Assembly: GCA_950295325.1 (NCBI GenBank)
Contig: OX485803.1
Location: 25,172,001 to 25,236,000, forward strand
Origin: Polytrichum commune
Taxonomy: Eukaryota; Streptophyta; Polytrichopsida; Polytrichales; Polytrichaceae
Length of the DNA stretch: 64,000 nucleotides
Direction of reading: 5' to 3'
Shown: positions 58,361 to 64,000 of the stretch, in pieces
How the letters are laid out: the number at the start of each line of letters is the position of its first letter
Position numbering within the stretch: the stretch's first letter is position 1
Notes under the pieces: generated by a model
Database searches by the model: none
Told to the model about the DNA's origin: nothing
What the model saw: the letters and a program-made list of their open reading frames with translations, nothing else
Program-made: the position numbers and the translations under genes

Positions 58361-58864
58361 GGGCCACTTCACACACGAGATTGAGGGCCTGTGACCGTTG
58401 CACTTCAAGCACTCTCATTGGAGGACAAGGTGGAGTTGGTTCAAGTTCACTTCACACTACACTTGAGGGACCAACGGAGTAAGTGAGTGCAAGTGAATTT
58501 AAAGTCTACATGGATTCCTACATGGCCTCAAAGGAATCATGTTTCATGGGTGATTTGGACTATGTATAAAAAACCCCTCTTGGACGTCACCCTAGCACAA
58601 AACTAGGAGACCATGGCACTCCAAAATCTCATGAAAACTATTGATTTTTTATAAATATTTTATCATGTGTAAGGACTCTGCATGAATGAAATTCATTGAA
58701 ATAACATTTGGTTGAGGGCCAATCACATATGACTTCACACTACACTTGAGGGCTTGTGACCACACTACATGTTTTTGGAAGGGTTTGGGGATGACCTTTG
58801 AGCACTTTGTTTGGGCTCTCACAATTCCATGATCACAACTCTTGGCTCATGTGTGAAGTGGCAC
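58361..58864. mobile_element. Tourist-like family B MITE with TTA duplication
   Basis: 504 bases with inverted ends GGGCCACTTCACACACGAG and CTCATGTGTGAAGTGGCAC, flanked by TTA (58358-58360, 58865-58867). It sits 19 bases from the preceding related element. Confidence 0.7.
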
Positions 58865-58911
58865 TTAGATCCCAAGCCACATGACCTCATCCATTGTGGA
58901 TGAAGGGGCTT

Positions 58912-59226
58912 TGAGGTATATGGATCTTAAATGACTATTTTTTCCAACCTAGCCCACTTCTCCTATGATATGAATCACACGATTAGTACAAGATGGTTAG
59001 TTAGCAATTCCAAATCAACGTTGTAGCCACTTTCTTCATAATTTTTGGAGCTCGTATGAATATCTTATTCATTATGAAGAATCTCGTGTTCATTACACAG
59101 TTCCACCCACAATGTTGACTATTAAGTCTAGAATAGTCATCTCATTTTGAGCATGTAGTTTCAATCTTTTTAAAACACGTGTTTTTGGAATATCCGTTCT
59201 TGGAGCCACACCTAACCACATATTCC
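58912..59226 (-). mobile_element. MITE family D copy, reversed
   Basis: Shares ordered blocks with 26296-26572 and 60576-60838: CCCACTTCTCCTA, TTAGCAATTCCAAATC, TATGAATATCTTATTCATTA, TGTTGACTATT and AAACACGTGTTTTTGG. Diverged and non-coding. Confidence 0.5.
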
Positions 59227-62131
59227 TTTGGTAAGATGACTTCACATAAGTGCAAACTCGAATTCATGAAGGTTCCAAGCTAGTTCATGAACTTTCCACC
59301 AATGTTACCATAGTGTTCTACCAATTTTAGGAACCTTAATTCATGATTCTTCTAAACCGCTTTGACACATGGCACACTTCAATTTCATGATAGTGCACCT
59401 TTACCTCTAGCAACTTCATGAATCTTCCAGACCAATTTAAAAAATATTTTCGCACTATGTGAGTTTCATATTCTCAACTTTCTCGCCTCCTCGCTTCACA
59501 TTCTTTGCCTTCTCATTATTCATCGGTTCCTTTTTGTTATGTGTTACATGGAAGCCTCTAGCCTTGGTGTCAATTTTTCCTTACTCATTCTTAGCCTTGA
59601 TAGACAAAGGTTCATCCTCGTGAACAAAGCCCCATTTCACAAATTTTGTGAAATACAACAATCTTTTGAAGATGTTGGATACATCTACTTTCATTTGCCA
59701 TCATATAGTTCATTTCTCAATGCTACAAAATGGGTATTTGGACACATCAAAAGCCATGTCTGACGGAATGGTCTCCCAAATCATCAAACATTATAACACT
59801 AGATCACATTGATAATGACGTACAAGCAATCACTACAAGCATGGTCTAAGGTTGGATAAGAGAGGTCTATCAAAAATTTGGTAGAGCTAGTCACGGGGAG
59901 CAATTCAAAGAATATTTTCCACGATGGATTGTTCTTTGTGAAATAAAACTATACAATTTATAAAATTGATTTTACGAAGTTGTGAGTATGGGCACCAAAT
60001 CATGAAATTGTTCACAACATGTAGTGAAATGGTCTAAAAGTTCAAGTTAAGTTGGTTGTCTATATGGTGAACTTGGTTCATGATTCCAATGAAAATTGGT
60101 AAAACCTATTGGTGAATTGGTTTGTAAAATCATGAAATTGAGTTCACACTTCTGTGAACTCATCTTACCAAAGGAGTAATATTGCATATTCATCACATAA
60201 GTGAATATACTTAGATCCCAAGCCATGTGAACTCGTTCATTGTGGATGAAGGAGTTCTAAGTAGTATAAACAAGTCCCCTACATAATTGAGGGCCGATTA
60301 ATTTCAATCAGGCTCCACTAGACTAATCAAACATCTTTGGTGTCATATGTGTGGTCAACTAGTCTAAAGATATACATGTACATACTGTAAAATAGTTGGT
60401 TTTGTTTTCACCTCCCTAATGAACAAGTTTGTGTAGACATCACAAAATCCCTAGCCAACATACATGGTGGTCCCATAATAAGCCCATCTACTTGTGGTGT
60501 TTAGCTACACCCCAAAGTTTCACAAATGGATTCCCAATAAGGTACACATATGTTATTTGGATGCTTTTCTCTCTACACCCACTTCTCCTAGGATATGAAA
60601 TTAGAGTGATATAATTAGCAAATCCAAATCGTGTGCATAGACATTATCCTCGTGATTTTCAAAGCTCATATGAATATCTTCTCCTTTAACAAAGCGAGGA
60701 TTTTCAAGCTCAAGTAAGTGGTCACGTAGGTCCCCTCATTCATGTTGACTATTCGTCCTAGAATGGTTAACGTATTTTGAGCACATAGTTCAGTCTTTTA
60801 TAAACGCATGTCAACTCAAATATCCACTTGGATGTAAGTATATCTAGATTTATGCTTGAAAATTTGGACAATTCCAACTACCAATACCATGTACAATACA
60901 TTGCAAAACTACACAAATATGATGGTTGGTGAACATGGAATATAAACATTTGAAGTTGTGATTGTTGTGTTGTTATATTTGTTGCTTTTGATGTTGTCAT
61001 TTGATGTTTTTGTCTTCAAAAGAGCACACCCCTTATTATTTTTCAGATAATTGGTTTTCCCAAATCTACTTAAATGTCAGTTATATGTGTCCAAATTATT
61101 GCTATGCTATATTTAGGCACATCTTCCTTATGAGATGTTTTTGTAGGTAAAACAAAAGTGGGGGCTGTAGTAGAAATGAAATACCTTAATAAAAGTCCTC
61201 TTATTGGTTGTCAATTTGTTTAGTCTTCAATCAGGAACATTTGATGCGGGCTTTGGAGACAATAAAAAATGAAATTGTTTAGTTCAAAACTCCACTTAGT
61301 TTTTTTTTTTTTTTAAATTTCAAAGAGTGTCATGCATCAAAATTAGCTTCGTTCTTCTAATGGCATTCTCAAAATGAAACAATAAGGCGAAATAAGGATG
61401 CAACTATATGGTCAAATACATGGGAATATTCTTTGCAATATCTAGTAGTTGGAACCGTCATTTACACACATAATTGTCTTTTGATATTTTGCAAACTATG
61501 TTGTGCATAAGTACATCCGGGAGGTCTGCGCCTTGAGACAAAACTTCACATAATAATACCTTAACTTCAAAATTGAACGAATATTTTAAATTAAAATCTT
61601 ATACATGGTTTTTCATGATGTCAATATGCTAAGTTTGCTATTTACACTTGAATTCCACAACGTGCTATATTCTTGTTCTTTCACTTCTAGTTGTGGGTAA
61701 AGTACTAAGTTCAAGTTACTGAGAATGCAAATCCAGAGAGCCTAATCCTACTTCCTAAGCCCAAAAATAAAGGGAGAAAATATCAAAGGTCGACATGAAA
61801 CACAAATGATATTTAAATGGTCATAACAACCAAATGGCTACGAATAAGGAGGCGATGTTAATGTCTAATGAAAGAGCATGAAAACCCTTGCTACAAAATG
61901 GAAATTTTACATGTAGAGAGAGCCAAACTTGAAGGAGATAATCATCACTTGAAGCAGTTGTGCTCACTTTACGCAGAGCATGAAGATCACTTGACTCAAC
62001 AAAAACACTCTTCCTACTTTGAGAATACCAATTGTCGAGTTTGGGTCTAATATAAAGTCCAAAAGCAAAGTCCATATCGGGGTGTTTTTGGGACCTGAAC
62101 CTTAATATGTAGAGTTGCCCTTAGTTATTGG
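59227..62131. other. Intergenic, no gene seen
   Basis: AT-rich with one MITE D copy and the dispersed repeat at 61680-61790. A 60-codon frame at 61868-62050 (ERAKLEGDNHHLKQL) looks coiled-coil-like but stands alone. Confidence 0.4.
60576..60838 (-). mobile_element. MITE family D copy, reversed
   Basis: Matches the neighbouring reversed copies: CCCACTTCTCCTAGGATATG, TTAGCAAATCCAAATCGTG, CTCATATGAATATCTTC and CATGTTGACTATTCGTCC. Ends are indistinct. Confidence 0.5.
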
Positions 62132-62604
62132 ACTACATTGTTTATAATATTTAGTGTCACATGCATAATAATGCTACCTACCTTATTCCGAGATGTACGC
62201 TAGGTTACATTAACCATTAGTGTCACCTCATAACACTTGGCATTCAATTGTGTTTAGTAGGATCTTGACACGAGCATGTTCAATAGTGTTATGAGGTGTA
62301 TGCATATGTTACACAATGACCTACATGTTAACTAAAGTGTACACATGTAACACTTGGAATTAGTATGCTTGAGAATATTTTCCCCTTGCATACTAATTAA
62401 ACACGATATTATCATCTCAAGGTTCCCATTGTGTTACACTAAATGTCATAATATAAATATATTTTCACTTCAAAGAGTTACTTATGTCGACAAATAGTAT
62501 TGTATTGGCAAATAGTGGACATGACACTATGAGACCTGTAGGCATCTACATTGGGCCCTTTGCAAATAGTGTACGTAACACTAAAGTCCACAAATGGTGC
62601 AGCT
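62132..62604. mobile_element. CACTA-like repeat (family C), copy 5
   Basis: Starts ACTACATTGTTTATAATATT then TAGTGTCACATGC, contains ACGCTAGGTTACATTAACC and ends near CACAAATGGTGCAGC. Non-coding. Confidence 0.5.
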
Positions 62605-62782
62605 TAGACTTGTGCTATCCCGGCCCATTGCACCCATGTTTATAAATTAATATTGTGAGTCAAACCCAACCTAAATGCCCATGCAACCATGTGTCCACAT
62701 GCTTGTGGGTACCAATCATATGCATGCATTACTCATGTCCATGTCCTTAAACCCCCAATGACCCGCCACCATGCCATGTGTT

Positions 62783-63169
62783 AAGGTAGACAAACCTATA
62801 TTTGGTTTCTTTTTCTTAATATGACACCTACATTTGAGTGGTATGTGGGTTGGTTTGACTCCATGAATGGAGACCAAAGACATGTGTTTAAGAGAAATCA
62901 TATTGTGAATTTAAGATATGACAACCATTCTTGGCTCTACAGTCAACATATTTGGGGGGGGGGGGGGAGAGAACTCTACGATTATTTAATGAGCAAGAAA
63001 ATCTTCACTTAGATAATGAACAATATATCACATGAGTTATGGAAATTATGAGAAAAATAGCTATGACCTTGATTTGGATTTGCAAAGTATTTTGTATTAA
63101 TCACGTGTTCCATGTCCTAGGAGGAGTGGGCTAATTGGAAAAATAAACCGTTTAAGACCAACCTACCTT
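62783..63169 (+). mobile_element. MITE family D copy
   Basis: About 387 bases between AAGGTAGACAAACCTA and TAAGACCAACCTACCTT, with the family's inner blocks (TGGTATGTGGGTTGGTTTGA, GATTTGGATTTGCAAAG). A run of about 14 G lies inside near 62953. Confidence 0.55.
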
Positions 63170-64000
63170 ACAGAAGGTGGCTCCACTTGGTGTTGGCTCA
63201 CATAACATCATTAAACAATGTGTGTTCATTTTGTGGGCCTTGAGAATATAACCATGGGATGCACGAACCTTGCGCAACAAAACTCAAATTCAGATTGAGC
63301 TACCAACATCCCGTTATAAAACCCACAACTGCTCAATAATTTTATGCATAAAAATGGTGGCACTAACCCACCTGCCCCCTTGTCTATACTCCATGAGCAG
63401 TGTTGATGCTTGCCCCGACATCCTCCAACCATCTTCCATGTCCCAACTATTGGCATATGACCCCCAATACCCAACTCAATACCCACCCGACACCTCACAT
63501 ATCCCATCTCATGGCAAATTAGCTAGATGCCCACCTCGATACTCGCCTTTCCATTATGAAAAGAATATGTTATAGTGAGGAGCAATCTACCAATACCACC
63601 ACCTTGTCTATGTTATCCGTTGTATATAGATGTGAAAGAACCCACTTGTTGGAGGTTTTGAAGGGAACGTGCTATGTGATCGGGAACTCTTCAAAAGTAA
63701 ACAATTCAAAATTGCGTGATATTAATACTTAATTATGATTATGTATATCACTTTATAATTTATTCGAAACTACACCGAGACTACATTGGCACCATTAAAT
63801 ATGCAACATACATATGTATAGTACACATGTGTAAGTGAATAGGGTACAATAGATTTAGTCCTAGAGTACGTCTATAATAGGTGCACATAACTTGAGGACG
63901 TAGCCCAATCCCTCTTAAACATTCATTTCTCTTTTGTCCATTCTTAGATATACATATAACCATGGATCACTAAACCATACATGTCTGATGAATCAAACAA
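63170..64000. other. Intergenic to window end, no gene seen
   Basis: Frames near 63226-63575 on both strands overlap and lack any domain. Nothing further supported. Confidence 0.4.

Overview
This window looks like nuclear DNA of a land plant. The evidence is three spliced genes with GT-AG introns: a plant leucine-rich-repeat receptor kinase, a gamma-tubulin complex component of plant type, and a glycine/tyrosine/glutamine-rich protein. The promoters carry a telo-box with a TGGGCC site and a TATA box, and a 5S-rRNA-bearing TRIM-like solo LTR is present. Nothing bacterial or viral was seen. I cannot name the species; the mix of moderate-size introns, AT-rich intergenic DNA and dense small DNA transposons does not fix the lineage.

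Layout. Bases 1-15850 contain no convincing gene and are a patchwork of nested transposons: a hAT-like MITE with 8-bp target-site duplications (TSDs), CACTA-like repeats, Tourist-like MITEs with TTA/TAA TSDs, a 1.3-kb element with an exon-like open frame, and a 1.55-kb nearly perfect foldback with MULE-like TSDs. Bases 15860-18200 hold a 30-bp minisatellite and a roughly 170-250 bp tandem repeat just upstream of the receptor-kinase gene. Bases 18473-30380 (+) hold the LRR receptor kinase in 23 exons (906 codons in my model), whose introns are stuffed with at least three MITE families. Bases 30400-36500 are intergenic, with a nested transposon pair and an unrecognised open frame. Bases 36503-37401 (-) encode a 177-residue heptad-repeat protein in two exons. 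Bases 37530-42900 are intergenic with several copies of one MITE family. Bases 42936-50071 (-) hold GCP4 in 16 exons (728 codons in my model). Bases 50240-64000 contain no convincing gene; they hold nested elements and diverged repeats.

Function. The three genes are unrelated in role: a membrane receptor kinase, a small low-complexity protein, and a microtubule-nucleation subunit. They do not form an operon or obvious cluster. The most unusual content is transposon-related: a complete 5S rRNA-like sequence inside a 198-bp TG...CA unit with a 5-bp TSD (a Cassandra-type solo LTR) in GCP4 intron 1, a MITE end that supplies or abuts the splice acceptor of a cysteine-rich, frame-preserving exon in the receptor, and several insertions whose TSDs can be read base for base.

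Exon models were joined by hand from splice signals, reading phase and remembered family sequences. No alignment or search was run.
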